Shown: positions 26,319 through 38,841, numbered from the stretch's first letter. The stretch is DNA of 64,000 nucleotides from UBA2357 sp041678045 (GCA_041678045.1 JBAYOV010000005.1:47676-111675), one strand, 5' to 3'. Program-made: numbers and translations. Notes: a model not told the origin generated them from the letters alone.

Positions 26319-27356
26319 TCAGTTGGCCGATACCGTCTTGCCCGAGGTCACGGCCTCAAGAATCGCGGCACGCTCCTCATCTCCCAACGGAATCAGGCCC
26401 GCGCTCTCCAGCGGCGATCCGAAGCCAGACATCTGTTCGTTCAGGAAAAATTCAGCGTACTCCTGAAGACCCGGTACCACGCCGACATGCTCACCCTTGA
26501 CATAGAAGAACAGCGGACGGGACACCGGATAGTCGCCCGAACCAATGGTTTCCAGGCTGGGCGTGACCCCATTCACCGTTGCCACCTTCAGGCGGTCGCG
26601 GTTCTGGTCATAGAAGCTCAGACCGAACACCCCCACCGCATCGCCCTGGGCATCCAGACGAGCCAAGGTTTCGGTGTAATCCCCCGCGATCTCGATGATC
26701 CGGCCGTCCTGACGCAGCGCATTGCAGACCTGGGTCTTGGCTTCCTTTTCCAGCGCAGCGATTTCGGGGAAGGCATCACACCCCGGATGGGTTACCTTCT
26801 CTTCGAACACTTCACGGGTACCATGGTTGGAAGCCGGAATCACCAGCACGATTTCCTGATCAGGCAGACTGGCATCGATTTGCGACCAGCGGGTGTAGGG
26901 GTTCTTCACCATCTTGCCTGCCTGCGGCACTTCGGCAGCAGCAGCGGCAAACACCTGCTGCGGAGTCAGGGCAAAAGTACCCTTGTCGGCGCGGGAAGCG
27001 AACACGATGCCATCGTAGCCAAACTGCACTTCGATGATCTTGTTCACACCGGCCTTCGCGCAGGCCTCAACTTCAGCAGGACGGATCGGACGCGAGGAGT
27101 TCGCGATATCGATGGTATTGACGCCCACGCCCTGGCAGAACTGGCGCAGACCGCCACTCGAACCGCCGGAACCGACGACCGGGGTCTTGAACTGGGGAAA
27201 CGCGTTACCAAACTCTTCCGCAACGATACTGGCAAAGGGCAACACGGTGGACGAACCGGCAATCTGCAGGTTGTCACGTGCAGCAGCCGGCGCAGCCACG
27301 CCGGCAAGAATCGCGGTGGCGACAGCCACGCCAATGGCACTGTGTTTCAAGGTCAT
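26319..27356 (-). CDS. pstS: PstS, periplasmic phosphate-binding protein
   Basis: This 345-residue periplasmic protein captures phosphate for PstCAB. It begins with a Sec signal peptide ending near AAPAAARD (cleavage around residue 26), then the mature N-terminus DNLQIAGSSTVLPF, whose Ser/Thr residues bind phosphate. A further binding loop is GSGGSSGGLRQFCQG. It leads the pst operon. The PhoBR regulators are not in this window. The close tie to the ars operon downstream is notable because arsenate enters cells by phosphate transport. Confidence 0.95.
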   Translation of the reverse strand: MTLKHSAIGVAVATAILAGVAAPAAARDNLQIAGSSTVLPFASIVAEEFGNAFPQFKTPVVGSGGSSGGLRQFCQGVGVNTIDIANSSRPIRPAEVEACAKAGVNKIIEVQFGYDGIVFASRADKGTFALTPQQVFAAAAAEVPQAGKMVKNPYTRWSQIDASLPDQEIVLVIPASNHGTREVFEEKVTHPGCDAFPEIAALEKEAKTQVCNALRQDGRIIEIAGDYTETLARLDAQGDAVGVFGLSFYDQNRDRLKVATVNGVTPSLETIGSGDYPVSRPLFFYVKGEHVGVVPGLQEYAEFFLNEQMSGFGSPLESAGLIPLGDEERAAILEAVTSGKTVSAN

Positions 27357-27452
27357 CTTCAGCTTCCTCTTGTATGAACGTCAAAACCTGCGCTTGCGCA
27401 CTGACCGGATGAGCGGTCAGGCGATCGTGTGCGCAAAGTATGGAGGCTGAAG

Positions 27453-27470
27453 ATTTCAGTTACGTGACAA
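27453..27470 (-). promoter_or_regulatory. Possible Pho box upstream of pstS
   Basis: On the minus strand, TTGTCAC and CTGAAAT begin 11 bases apart. This matches the spacing of PhoB direct repeats (CTGTCAT-N4-CTGTCAT) with two mismatches in each unit. It is about 97 bases before the pstS start. A weak match, supported by the expected regulation of pst. Confidence 0.35.
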
Positions 27471-27523
27471 TTAAAGAATACGACATCCTGGTGAAACCCA
27501 CGTACCCCTGCCGTGCAGGAGAC

Positions 27524-28888
27524 TCACGCCGGAACGCTGTTTACCGCGCGCAACACCTCGTCGGCAATCGCCTGTGCCAGCCGCTCCACCTGAGAGGAAT
27601 CCCGCCCCTCGACCATCACCCGCAGCAGCGGCTCGGTGCCGGACGGCCGCAGCAGCACCCGCCCGTTGTCGGCCAGTTCCTGAACGGCGGCCTGACGCGC
27701 CTGCTCGATCGGCTGACAGCCCTGCCAGTCGAACCCTGCCGGCAGGCGCACATTGATCAAGGTCTGCGGATAGAACTCCAGGTCGGCACAGGCCTGCGCC
27801 AGCGTCTGGCCACGCAGCTTGAGCGCGGCCAGCACCTGCAGGGCGGAAATGATGGCGTCTCCGGTGGTGTGGCAATCCAGGCAGATGATGTGCCCGGAGT
27901 TTTCACCACCCAGCGTCCAGCCCCGCTCGATCAGCCGCTCCAGTACATAGCGGTCCCCGACCCGGGCGCGGTCGAACGGTACGCCCAGGCGATCGATCGC
28001 ATGCTCGAACCCCAGATTGCTCATCAACGTGCCCACCACGCCCGCCAGCCGCCCTTCGGCCTTGCGCGCAGCGGCAATCACGTAGATCAGCTTGTCGCCA
28101 TCGTAAATCACGCCCTCGGCATCGACCATGATCAGGCGGTCACCATCGCCATCGAGCGCAATGCCGATGTCCGCGCGGTACTCCAGCACCGCCTGGCGCA
28201 AGCTTTCCGGGCGGGTGGCCCCGACGCCGTCGTTGATATTGAGGCCATTCGGTTCGACGCCGACCGGAATCACCTCCCCCCCCAGTTCGTGGAACACGCT
28301 GGGTGCGATGTGATAGGCCGCACCGTGCGCACAATCGACCACGATGCGCATGCCGCGCAGGTCCAGCTCGTTGGGAAAGGTGCTCTTGCAGAATTCGATG
28401 TAACGGCCGGCGGCATCCGACACACGGCTTGCCTTGCCCAGACGCGCCGAAGTGACACAGCCCATCGGCTGATCCACCGCCGCCTCGATCTCGAGCTCGA
28501 TGCTGTCCGGCAGCTTTGCGCCGCTGGCCGAAAAGAACTTGATGCCGTTGTCGTCGAAAGGATTATGCGATGCCGAGATCACCACCCCGGCCTGCAGGCG
28601 CAGCGCCCGGGTCAGATAGGCCACTGCCGGAGTGGGCATGGGACCGGCGAGCATCACGTCGACCCCCGCAGCAGACAGCCCCGCCTCCAGCGCAGCCTCC
28701 AGCATGTAACCGGAGATCCGGGTGTCCTTGCCAATCAGCACGGCGGGGCGATCCCCCGCAGGCAGGGACTCATGCCGCACCAGCACCCGGCCGGCCGCAT
28801 AGCCCAGACGCATCACGAAATCGGGGGTGATCGGTTCTGTCCCGACCTGACCACGCACACCATCGGTTCCGAAATACTTGCGCCCCAT
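27524..28888 (-). CDS. glmM: Phosphoglucosamine mutase
   Basis: This 454-residue enzyme converts glucosamine-6-phosphate to glucosamine-1-phosphate on the way to UDP-GlcNAc for peptidoglycan and LPS. It starts KYFGTDGVRG and has the phosphoserine loop VISASHNPFDDNGIKFF. The metal-binding loop is DGDGDRLIMVD, and the sugar-binding segment is GGENSGHII. The phosphate-binding loop RPSGTEPLLRVMVEG is near the C-terminus. Length is normal. Confidence 0.97.
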   Translation of the reverse strand: MGRKYFGTDGVRGQVGTEPITPDFVMRLGYAAGRVLVRHESLPAGDRPAVLIGKDTRISGYMLEAALEAGLSAAGVDVMLAGPMPTPAVAYLTRALRLQAGVVISASHNPFDDNGIKFFSASGAKLPDSIELEIEAAVDQPMGCVTSARLGKASRVSDAAGRYIEFCKSTFPNELDLRGMRIVVDCAHGAAYHIAPSVFHELGGEVIPVGVEPNGLNINDGVGATRPESLRQAVLEYRADIGIALDGDGDRLIMVDAEGVIYDGDKLIYVIAAARKAEGRLAGVVGTLMSNLGFEHAIDRLGVPFDRARVGDRYVLERLIERGWTLGGENSGHIICLDCHTTGDAIISALQVLAALKLRGQTLAQACADLEFYPQTLINVRLPAGFDWQGCQPIEQARQAAVQELADNGRVLLRPSGTEPLLRVMVEGRDSSQVERLAQAIADEVLRAVNSVPA

Positions 28889-28926
28889 GCCTGTCCGCCT
28901 CCTGATAAAAGGCAGATTATGACAGC

Positions 28927-29793
28927 TCAGGCGGCGGCTGGCGAAACCCGATCCTGCACTTCAGCCTCACGCACCGCCTCCCACACCTTGAGCATGTCGG
29001 CGGTCGCCGCAACGTCATGCACGCGGACAATCGCCGCTCCCCGCTGCACCGCAATCAGCGCCGCAGCCACACTGGCGGCCACACGCTGGCCGGCCGGGCG
29101 CCCGGTGACTGCACCCAGCATGGACTTGCGCGACAGCCCGGCCAGCAGCGGCAGGCCCCCCTCCGCCAGTCGCCCAAGCCCCGCCAGCAAAGTGTAGTTG
29201 TGCGCCACGCTCTTGCCGAAACCGAAGCCCGGGTCCAGCAGCAGACGCGCCCGCGCCACGCCGGCCGCCTGCAGGGTCGCCACCCGTTCATCGAGAAACG
29301 CCCGCACCTCGGCCTCCACATCGGCATAGCTCGGGTTGTGCTGCATGGTGCGTGGCTCGCCCTGCATGTGCATCACGCATAGCGCCGCACCGGAAGCCGC
29401 CACCGCAGCCACCGCTCCTTCGGCACGGAAGGCATTCACGTCGTTGATCATGGCCGCGCCGGCGGCAATGGCCTCACGCATCACGACCGGCTTGAGCGTA
29501 TCCACCGACAGCGGCACAGGACAGTCCCGGAGGCGTTCGACCAGTGGTATCACATGGTCGAGTTCCTGCTGCAAGGGCACCGCATCGGCCCCCGGCCGGG
29601 TGGATTCGCCGCCGATATCGAGCAGGTCCGCGCCCTCCTCGATGGCACGATCGGCATGGGCCAGAGCCTGATCGAGCCGGCTACCATGTCCATCGCCCGA
29701 AAAGGAGTCGGTGGTCACATTCACGATGGCCATGATCCGTGGTCGCGACAGATCAAGCTGAAAGCGGCCACATTGCAACACTGGGGAAGACAT
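28927..29793 (-). CDS. folP: Dihydropteroate synthase
   Basis: A 288-residue TIM-barrel enzyme of folate synthesis, and the target of sulfonamides. It condenses p-aminobenzoate with dihydropterin pyrophosphate. Signature segments are MAIVNVTTDSFSGDG, DIGGESTRPGAD and DPGFGFGKS. The ATG is preferred to a TTG four codons upstream because GGAG sits 8 bases before it. It lies between ftsH and glmM in the order seen in many proteobacteria. Confidence 0.96.
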   Translation of the reverse strand: MSSPVLQCGRFQLDLSRPRIMAIVNVTTDSFSGDGHGSRLDQALAHADRAIEEGADLLDIGGESTRPGADAVPLQQELDHVIPLVERLRDCPVPLSVDTLKPVVMREAIAAGAAMINDVNAFRAEGAVAAVAASGAALCVMHMQGEPRTMQHNPSYADVEAEVRAFLDERVATLQAAGVARARLLLDPGFGFGKSVAHNYTLLAGLGRLAEGGLPLLAGLSRKSMLGAVTGRPAGQRVAASVAAALIAVQRGAAIVRVHDVAATADMLKVWEAVREAEVQDRVSPAAA

Positions 29794-29804
29794 CCTGCGC
29801 TCCA

Positions 29805-29831
29805 AACAAAGGGGCCGACTTGCGTCGGCCC
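29805..29831 (-). terminator. Hairpin terminator between ftsH and folP
   Basis: A perfect 8-base-pair stem (GGGCCGAC/GTCGGCCC) with a four-base loop follows ftsH, then CCTTTGTTT on the minus strand. The T-run is broken, so termination may be partial, letting some transcription pass into folP-glmM. Confidence 0.5.
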
Positions 29832-29884
29832 TCGATCAACTGCGAACGTTACGGTTACGGATGACGATCAGTCATGCCCGAGAC

Positions 29885-31777
29885 TCATGCCGCCGGGGCC
29901 GGAGCATTCGGCTCGGCACCCGGAGCATCATCGCGCGACTTTTTGGGCGGCTGCGAACTGGGCTTGGGCGGACGCGGCGGACGACCTTCCATGATGTCGG
30001 TAATCTGCTCCGCATCCAGCGTTTCCCACTCCAGCAGTGCCTGCGTCATCGCTTCGATCTTGTCGCTGTTCTCCTCGATCAGACGACGTGCCAGCGCGTA
30101 CTGCTGGTCGATGATGCGACGAATCTCGGCATCCACCTTCTGCATCGTGGCTTCAGACACATTGCGGTGAGTGGTGACCTGACGACCCAGGAAGATTTCA
30201 CCCTCTTCCTCGCCATACACCATCGGCCCCAGGTTGTCCGACATGCCCCACTGGGTCACCATGCGACGGGCCAGATCGGTTGCCCGGGCAAAGTCATTCG
30301 AAGCGCCGGTGGTCATCTGGTTCATGAAGATTTCTTCACAAATCCGCCCACCGAACAGCACCGCGATGGTTTGCAGCAGACGCTCCCGGTCCTGGCTGTA
30401 ACGGTCGGTCTCAGGCAGTTGCATGGTCACGCCCAGCGCACGACCGCGCGGAATGATGGTGACCTTGTGCACCGGGTCGGTCTTGTCGAGCAGCTTCGCC
30501 ACCACCGCATGACCCGACTCGTGGTAAGCCGTGTTCTTGCGCTCTTCTTCGGGCATGATCATGGAGCGGCGCTCGGCCCCCATCATGATCTTGTCCTTGG
30601 CCCGCTCGAAGTCGTCCATGTCCACCAGGCGCTTGCTGCCCCGTGCGGCAAACAGTGCGGCCTCATTCACCAGGTTGGCCAGGTCAGCCCCAGAGAAACC
30701 GGGCGTGCCCCGTGCCAGCACCACCGGCTCCACATCCGGACCGATGGGCACCTTGCGCATGTGCACCTTGAGGATCTGCTCGCGACCGCGAATGTCGGGC
30801 AGCGGTACCACCACCTGACGGTCGAAGCGGCCCGGACGCATCAGCGCCGGATCGAGCACGTCGGGGCGGTTGGTGGCCGCAATCACGATCACCCCGGTCT
30901 GCCCCTCGAAGCCGTCCATTTCCACCAGCAACTGGTTGAGCGTCTGCTCGCGTTCGTCGTTGCCACCGCCCATGCCGGCGCCACGCTGACGCCCCACCGC
31001 ATCGATTTCGTCGATGAAGATGATGCACGGCGCGTGCTTCTTGGCCTGCTCGAACATGTCGCGCACACGGGCCGCGCCCACACCGACGAACATCTCGACA
31101 AAGTCGGAACCGGAAATCGAGAAGAACGGCACCTTCGCTTCTCCGGCGATGGCTTTCGCAAGCAGCGTCTTGCCGGTGCCGGGCGAACCCACCATCAGCA
31201 CGCCCTTGGGAATGTGGCCACCCAGCTTCTGGAACTTGGTCGGGTCGCGCAGGAAATCGACCAGCTCGGCCACCTCTTCCTTGGCTTCGTCACACCCGGC
31301 CACATCGGCAAAGGTCAGGGAGTTGGCCGACTCGTCCAGCATGCGCGCCTTGGACTTGCCGAAGGAAAAGGCACCGCCCCGTCCCCCGCCCTGCATCTGG
31401 CGCATGAAGAAAATCCACACGCCGATCAACAGCAGCATCGGGAACCAGGAAATCAGGATGCTCATCAGCACCGACTGCTCTTCTTCCGGCTTGCTGGCGA
31501 TCACCGACACACCCGAGCGCATCAGGTCGGACACCATCCAGATATCCTGCACCCCGGGCGTGTACACCGTCACCTGGCGGCCATCCTGGGTGGTGGCCTT
31601 GACGACCCGCCCATCGACCACTGCCTTGCTGATCCGGCCCGCGCGCGCCTCCTCCATGAACTGGGAGTATTCCATGGTATTGGGCGTGATCTGACGGGCG
31701 TTGAACTGGTTGAACACCGTCATCAACACCACACCGATCACCATCCAGATCGCGAGATTCTTGAACAGATTATTCAA
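29885..31777 (-). CDS. ftsH: FtsH, membrane-anchored AAA+ zinc protease
   Basis: A 630-residue hexameric protease that degrades membrane and regulatory proteins (in E. coli, sigma-32 and LpxC). Two N-terminal helices flank a periplasmic domain (about residues 5-25 and 100-118). The AAA domain has GSPGTGKTLLAKA and IIFIDEIDAVGR. The zinc site is HESGH. The tail is Pro/Ala-rich. The best start is a TTG with AAGGA 7 bases before it, which gives the usual LNNLFKNLAIW; no suitable ATG exists. It follows rlmE, as in E. coli. Confidence 0.96.
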   Translation of the reverse strand: MNNLFKNLAIWMVIGVVLMTVFNQFNARQITPNTMEYSQFMEEARAGRISKAVVDGRVVKATTQDGRQVTVYTPGVQDIWMVSDLMRSGVSVIASKPEEEQSVLMSILISWFPMLLLIGVWIFFMRQMQGGGRGGAFSFGKSKARMLDESANSLTFADVAGCDEAKEEVAELVDFLRDPTKFQKLGGHIPKGVLMVGSPGTGKTLLAKAIAGEAKVPFFSISGSDFVEMFVGVGAARVRDMFEQAKKHAPCIIFIDEIDAVGRQRGAGMGGGNDEREQTLNQLLVEMDGFEGQTGVIVIAATNRPDVLDPALMRPGRFDRQVVVPLPDIRGREQILKVHMRKVPIGPDVEPVVLARGTPGFSGADLANLVNEAALFAARGSKRLVDMDDFERAKDKIMMGAERRSMIMPEEERKNTAYHESGHAVVAKLLDKTDPVHKVTIIPRGRALGVTMQLPETDRYSQDRERLLQTIAVLFGGRICEEIFMNQMTTGASNDFARATDLARRMVTQWGMSDNLGPMVYGEEEGEIFLGRQVTTHRNVSEATMQKVDAEIRRIIDQQYALARRLIEENSDKIEAMTQALLEWETLDAEQITDIMEGRPPRPPKPSSQPPKKSRDDAPGAEPNAPAPAA

Positions 31778-32020
31778 TGTATTTTCCTTCCAGGCCCCGC
31801 AAGGGCGACAATTCATTGACTCATTCTATTAGCGATTGTTCCTTGCGGTAAACCAATCGCAATCATCGGCCACAGCAATCGACCCGAGCCCGCATGACCG
31901 TCGGAATGACGATCCGTTCGCACATTCTGCGCTGATTGCATGCGTACTACGCGCGAACCGGATGATTCTACCCGAACATCCCGAATCCACGAATCGCTCG
32001 CACAGCAGCACACTGCCATT
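31778..32020 (-). other. Non-coding spacer upstream of ftsH
   Basis: This 243-base gap between rlmE and ftsH has no credible gene. It contains a TAGAAT that could be a -10 box for ftsH and an inverted repeat GCGATTG/CAATCGC at 31832-31860 near the ribosome-binding region. No convincing heat-shock promoter was found. Confidence 0.4.
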
Positions 32021-32641
32021 TCAGGCCTTGCGATCGACTCCGAGCAAGTACACTTCCGGACTGCGATCACGTGAGGCTTTCGGCTTTCGCACCTGCAGGC
32101 TGCGGAATACTTGCTGGGCACTGCTGCGAAATTCCATGAAACCCGGCCCCTGAAATATTTTGGTCAGGAATTTTCCGCCCGGCTTGAGATGACGCCCGGC
32201 AAAATCCAGCGCGAGTTCGGCCAGATGAATCGAGCGCGCCTGGTCGGTCAGTTCGATGCCCGACATGTTGGGCGCCATGTCGGACAGCACCAGATCCACC
32301 GGCTGGCCGCCCAGCCGGGACTCCAGGTCGGCCAGCACCGCATCGTCCATGAAGTCTCCCTGAATGAACTCCATACCGGGCATGGGCTCCACCGCCAGCA
32401 GGTCGAGCGCAAACACCCGCCCCTGCGGGCCCACCCGCTCGATGGCCACCTGAGTCCAGGAACCCGGCGCCGCCCCCAGGTCGACCACCACCATGCCCGG
32501 ACGGAGCAAGTGGTCACGTTCATCGATCTCCAGCAGCTTGAACGCCGCTCGCGAGCGGTAGCCTTCCACCTTCGCACGTTGCACATAGGCGTCGGTGACA
32601 TGTTCCATCATCCACGCCTTGCTGGTCTTGGTTCGCTTCAT
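32021..32641 (-). CDS. rlmE: RlmE (FtsJ), 23S rRNA 2'-O-ribose methyltransferase
   Basis: This 206-residue SAM-dependent methyltransferase modifies U2552 of 23S rRNA and aids late 50S assembly. It shows the SAM-binding motif VVDLGAAPGSWTQVA near residue 60, the catalytic Asp in LSDMAPNMSG near 125 and the Lys in KIFQGPGF. The N-terminal basic stretch is typical. The gene is divergent from yhbY with 39 bases between start codons and lies upstream of ftsH. Confidence 0.96.
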   Translation of the reverse strand: MKRTKTSKAWMMEHVTDAYVQRAKVEGYRSRAAFKLLEIDERDHLLRPGMVVVDLGAAPGSWTQVAIERVGPQGRVFALDLLAVEPMPGMEFIQGDFMDDAVLADLESRLGGQPVDLVLSDMAPNMSGIELTDQARSIHLAELALDFAGRHLKPGGKFLTKIFQGPGFMEFRSSAQQVFRSLQVRKPKASRDRSPEVYLLGVDRKA

Positions 32642-32680
32642 GGGAGTAAAATCCTCGGCCCAAACAGGTTGAGAACAGCA

Positions 32681-33151
32681 ATGATCGAATTATCCCCGGC
32701 CGAGCGCCGCCGCCTTCGCGCCGAAGCCCACCATCTGAACCCGGTCGTGTCGATTGCGGGCAACGGCCTGACCCCTGCGGTACAGGCTGAAATCGAGCGC
32801 TCGCTGCAGGCGCATGAGCTCATCAAGGTGAAGCTCCACGGCATCGAACGCCCGCAGCGCGAGGCGCTGATGCACGAAATCTGCAACGCGCTGGAAGCCG
32901 CCCCGGTGCAGCACATTGGCACGATTCTGGTGATCTGGCGCGAACGCCGCGAAGAATCGAACACCACTGCCGCTCCGCGCAAGAGCAGCAGCAACACCCC
33001 GGGCACCGCAAAGGCAAAATCGGCGCGGGCCTTTGCCGCAGCCGCCCGACGCACCGCCCTGATCCAGCAGGCGGCCGAAAAGAAGCGCGGCCCTGCACGC
33101 CGTCCGCGCGGCCTGCCCGGCAAACCAACCGGCAGCAGAGGGCGGGACTGA
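32681..33151 (+). CDS. yhbY: YhbY-type RNA-binding protein with extended basic tail
   Basis: A 156-residue protein whose first 95 residues form a CRM (CRS1-YhbY) domain: LSPAERRRLRAEAHHLNP, VSIAGNGLTPAV and the GxxG-like loop. YhbY binds pre-50S ribosomal particles in E. coli. About 60 extra C-terminal residues, rich in Lys, Arg, Ala and Pro, are probably disordered and could add RNA affinity. Its neighbours rlmE and greA fit a ribosome and transcription theme. Confidence 0.9.
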   Translation: MIELSPAERRRLRAEAHHLNPVVSIAGNGLTPAVQAEIERSLQAHELIKVKLHGIERPQREALMHEICNALEAAPVQHIGTILVIWRERREESNTTAAPRKSSSNTPGTAKAKSARAFAAAARRTALIQQAAEKKRGPARRPRGLPGKPTGSRGRD

Positions 33152-33229
33152 CCCTGCGCAGCCTGACACAGTGCGGGGCACCTGAGGGGGCTCGGGTCAC
33201 TGCGCCCCTCCTGAGCGGAGACAATCCGC

Positions 33230-33784
33230 TTAGTTTTCAGGGCGGATTGCGCACTGCTGCCCGCCCGAAGCGGAGGACAGCAGTGCGGGCAGCCCGGCCA
33301 CCAGCACCACACCCAGCACGCTCTGCGCCACATACAGCAGGCTGGATGCCCGGTGCCAGAAAGCAAAGCGTGCCGCGTATGCACTGTCCATCACCTCGGC
33401 CGGCAGGGCGTCGAGCTTCATCTGCGCCATCATGGGCTGAATGCCCAACTGCATCACCACCGCGCACAGCGTCATCAGCATCAACACCCAGACCACCGGC
33501 GTTCTGACGAAGCGGGCACCGAGCGCACGCCAGGCCAGAAACAGCAGCAGACTGCCGCACAGCAGGCCCGTCCAGCCCACCCGCTCGAACAGCACCCCGG
33601 CGATCTTGCCCGCCAGCGCACGCTCGGGAATCATCGCAAACAGGAGCGGCACCACCATGAATCCGACGATCCACAAGGCCCCGACCCATGCGGTGGCACT
33701 CAACAGCAGCACGCGATCAAAGTAACGCCCGAACACCGAAAAGGGGTTCGGGTTGCCGAGCGGACCGGACTCCGACACCTGCAT
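33230..33784 (-). CDS. DUF4149-family membrane protein
   Basis: A 184-residue inner-membrane protein with four predicted helices (about residues 25-50, 70-92, 100-120 and 145-168). It matches the DUF4149/TMEM205-like pattern: LLLSATAWVGALWIVGFMVVPLLF, and a later helix pair after AFWHRASSLLYV. No biochemical function is established that I can name. It is found next to greA in many betaproteobacteria, and here starts 12 bases after greA. An upstream TTG would add five residues. Confidence 0.8.
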   Translation of the reverse strand: MQVSESGPLGNPNPFSVFGRYFDRVLLLSATAWVGALWIVGFMVVPLLFAMIPERALAGKIAGVLFERVGWTGLLCGSLLLFLAWRALGARFVRTPVVWVLMLMTLCAVVMQLGIQPMMAQMKLDALPAEVMDSAYAARFAFWHRASSLLYVAQSVLGVVLVAGLPALLSSASGGQQCAIRPEN

Positions 33785-33795
33785 CCCCGTCTTCT

Positions 33796-34268
33796 TCAAA
33801 TGTACAGCACGTCGACGATTTCGTACTCGCGTACGCCGCCAGGGGCCTGCACTTCGGCCACATCGCCGGCATACTTGCCAATCAGGGCACGGGCAATCGG
33901 TGAGCTGACCGAGATCTTTCCTTCCTTCACATCGGCTTCGTCTTCGCCCACGATCTGGTAACGCACCGTATCGCCGGAATCCAGGTCTTCCAGATCCACA
34001 GTGGCGCCAAACACGCAGCGGCCATCGGCATCCAGCAGGGTCGGATCGATGATCTGGGCGTTGGCCAGCTTGCCTTCCAGCTCCTTGATGCGCCCTTCCA
34101 GAAAACCCTGGCGCTCTTTGGCCGCATCGTATTCCGCGTTCTCGGAGAGATCGCCATGCGAGCGCGCCTCGGCAATCGCGGCGATCACCGCCGGGCGCTC
34201 CACGGTTTTCAGCCGGTGCAGTTCATTGCGCAGCAATTCCGCACCCTTTACGGTCAGCGGCGTCTTGT

Positions 34269-34272
<4 letters not shown>
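33796..34272 (-). CDS. greA: Transcription elongation factor GreA
   Basis: A 158-residue factor that rescues backtracked RNA polymerase by stimulating transcript cleavage. The N-terminal coiled coil carries the acidic tip residues within ENAEYDAAKERQGFLEGRI near residue 40. The C-terminal domain has VDLEDLDSG and SPIARALIGKYAGD. The start overlaps the carB stop by four bases (ATGA), so it is coupled to carB. Confidence 0.97.
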
Positions 34273-37499
<3,227 letters not shown>

Positions 37500-37525
37500 G
37501 GCCTAACCTCGATTCTTCATTTGAG

Positions 37526-37547
37526 CGCGGCAGCCGAAGCTGCCGCG
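37526..37547 (-). promoter_or_regulatory. Hairpin between carA and carB
   Basis: A perfect 9-base-pair stem (CGCGGCAGC/GCTGCCGCG) with a four-base loop lies in the 86-base gap. No T-run follows, so it is likely an mRNA structure that adjusts carA/carB balance, not a terminator. Confidence 0.45.
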
Positions 37548-37585
37548 AGGATGATTCTGGATGCTGTTCCGGCAACGCCCCGGAC

Positions 37586-38728
37586 TCAGCGACCGGCTTC
37601 CAGCATGGTCACGAAGCGGTCGAACAGGTAGGCCACGTCATGCGGCCCGGGACTCGCTTCCGGGTGCCCCTGGAAGGAAAATGCCGGCACGTCGGTGCGG
37701 GCAATCCCCTGGTTGGTGCCATCGAACAGCGACACATGCGTCACCCGCAGCGTGTCGGGCATGCTTGCCGGATCAACCGCAAAGCCATGGTTCTGGCTGG
37801 TGATGAGCACCTTGCCGGTATCGAGATCCTTCACCGGGTGGTTGGCGCCGTGATGGCCGGTGGGCATCTTCATGGTCTTCGCACCGGAGGCCAGCGCCAG
37901 CAGCTGATGGCCGAGGCAAATGCCGAACACCGGCACCTTGCTGGCCAGCAACTCGCGGATCGCGGCAATCGCGTAGTCGCAGGGCTCGGGGTCGCCCGGG
38001 CCATTGGACAGGAACACACCGTCCGGCTTGAGTGCCAGCACCTCGGCGGCCGGCGTCTGTGCCGGCACCACGGTGAGACGGCAGCCACGGCTGGCAAGCA
38101 TGCGCAGGATGTTGCGCTTCACGCCAAAATCGTAGGCCACCACATGGAAGCGCGCATCGGCCTGCTCCGCATACCCCTCGCCAAGCACCCACTCGCACTC
38201 GGTCCACTCGTAGCGGTCGGCAGCACTCACCACCCTGGCCAGATCCATGCCGGCCAGGCCGGGGAAGGCACGGGCCTGTGCAATCGCGGCTTCGGCATCG
38301 GGCGTCTCGCCCGGTGCAGCGGTCACGATGCAGCCGGCCTGAGCGCCCTTCTCGCGCAGGATGCGGGTCAGTTTGCGGGTGTCGATGCCGGCAATCGCGA
38401 CAATGCCCTCGTCGCGCAAATAGGCATCGAGGGTACGGTCCATGCGGAAATTGGATGCCAGCAAAGGCAGGTCACGGATCACCAGGCCGGCCGCGTGCAC
38501 ACGCCCGGCCTCGACATCTTCGGCATTCACACCGGTGTTGCCGATGTGCGGATAGGTCAGCGTCACGATCTGGCGGCAATAGCTCGGGTCGGTCAGGATT
38601 TCCTGATAACCCGACATCGAGGTGTTGAACACCACCTCGCCCACCGTGCTGCCTGCCGCACCGATTCCTTTGCCTGAAAACACCGTTCCGTCGGCGAGCG
38701 CCAGAATGGCAGACGGGAAAGCAGTCAC
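37586..38728 (-). CDS. carA: Carbamoyl-phosphate synthase, small (glutaminase) subunit
   Basis: A 380-residue class I glutamine amidotransferase that supplies ammonia to CarB. The nucleophile Cys is in GICLGHQLLALA near residue 265, and the His and Glu of the triad are in FQGHPEASPG near 350. The oxyanion segment is LSNGPGDPEPC. The start is a GTG with AGGAG 7 bases before it; no ATG fits the family N-terminus. Confidence 0.97.
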   Translation of the reverse strand: MTAFPSAILALADGTVFSGKGIGAAGSTVGEVVFNTSMSGYQEILTDPSYCRQIVTLTYPHIGNTGVNAEDVEAGRVHAAGLVIRDLPLLASNFRMDRTLDAYLRDEGIVAIAGIDTRKLTRILREKGAQAGCIVTAAPGETPDAEAAIAQARAFPGLAGMDLARVVSAADRYEWTECEWVLGEGYAEQADARFHVVAYDFGVKRNILRMLASRGCRLTVVPAQTPAAEVLALKPDGVFLSNGPGDPEPCDYAIAAIRELLASKVPVFGICLGHQLLALASGAKTMKMPTGHHGANHPVKDLDTGKVLITSQNHGFAVDPASMPDTLRVTHVSLFDGTNQGIARTDVPAFSFQGHPEASPGPHDVAYLFDRFVTMLEAGR

Positions 38729-38757
38729 GACAAACTCCTGAATTCAAGCGATAGTCA

Positions 38758-38778
38758 GGGCAACCGGGATGGTTACCC
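38758..38778 (-). promoter_or_regulatory. Second hairpin in carA leader
   Basis: GGGTAACC and GGTTGCCC pair around a five-base loop, directly after the leader terminator and 30 bases before carA. The loop contains ATCCC, complementary to part of the terminator stem, so alternative pairing is possible. Confidence 0.35.
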
Positions 38779-38787
38779 CCATACGTG

Positions 38788-38820
38788 AAAAAACGGGACG
38801 AGCCGTCCGGCCAATCCCGC
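38788..38820 (-). terminator. Terminator/attenuator in carAB leader
   Basis: On the minus strand CGGGA pairs with TCCCG around an inner GCC/GGC stem, followed by six T residues. It lies after a TATAAT box and before carA. It could attenuate carAB, or simply end the transcript of the upstream kinase gene. Confidence 0.6.
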
Positions 38821-38835
38821 TGTCAGATTTTGCGA

Positions 38836-38841
38836 ATTATA
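38836..38841 (-). promoter_or_regulatory. -10 element of probable carAB promoter
   Basis: A perfect TATAAT on the minus strand lies about 108 bases upstream of carA and 55 bases after the kinase gene. The -35 region is poor (TTACGC at 17 bases). Confidence 0.5.

Noticed and set aside
31832..31860. Inverted repeat GCGATTG/CAATCGC before ftsH as a terminator of rlmE
   Set aside because: The 7-bp stem has a 15-base loop and no T-run, so it does not qualify as a terminator; at most it is a weak leader structure.
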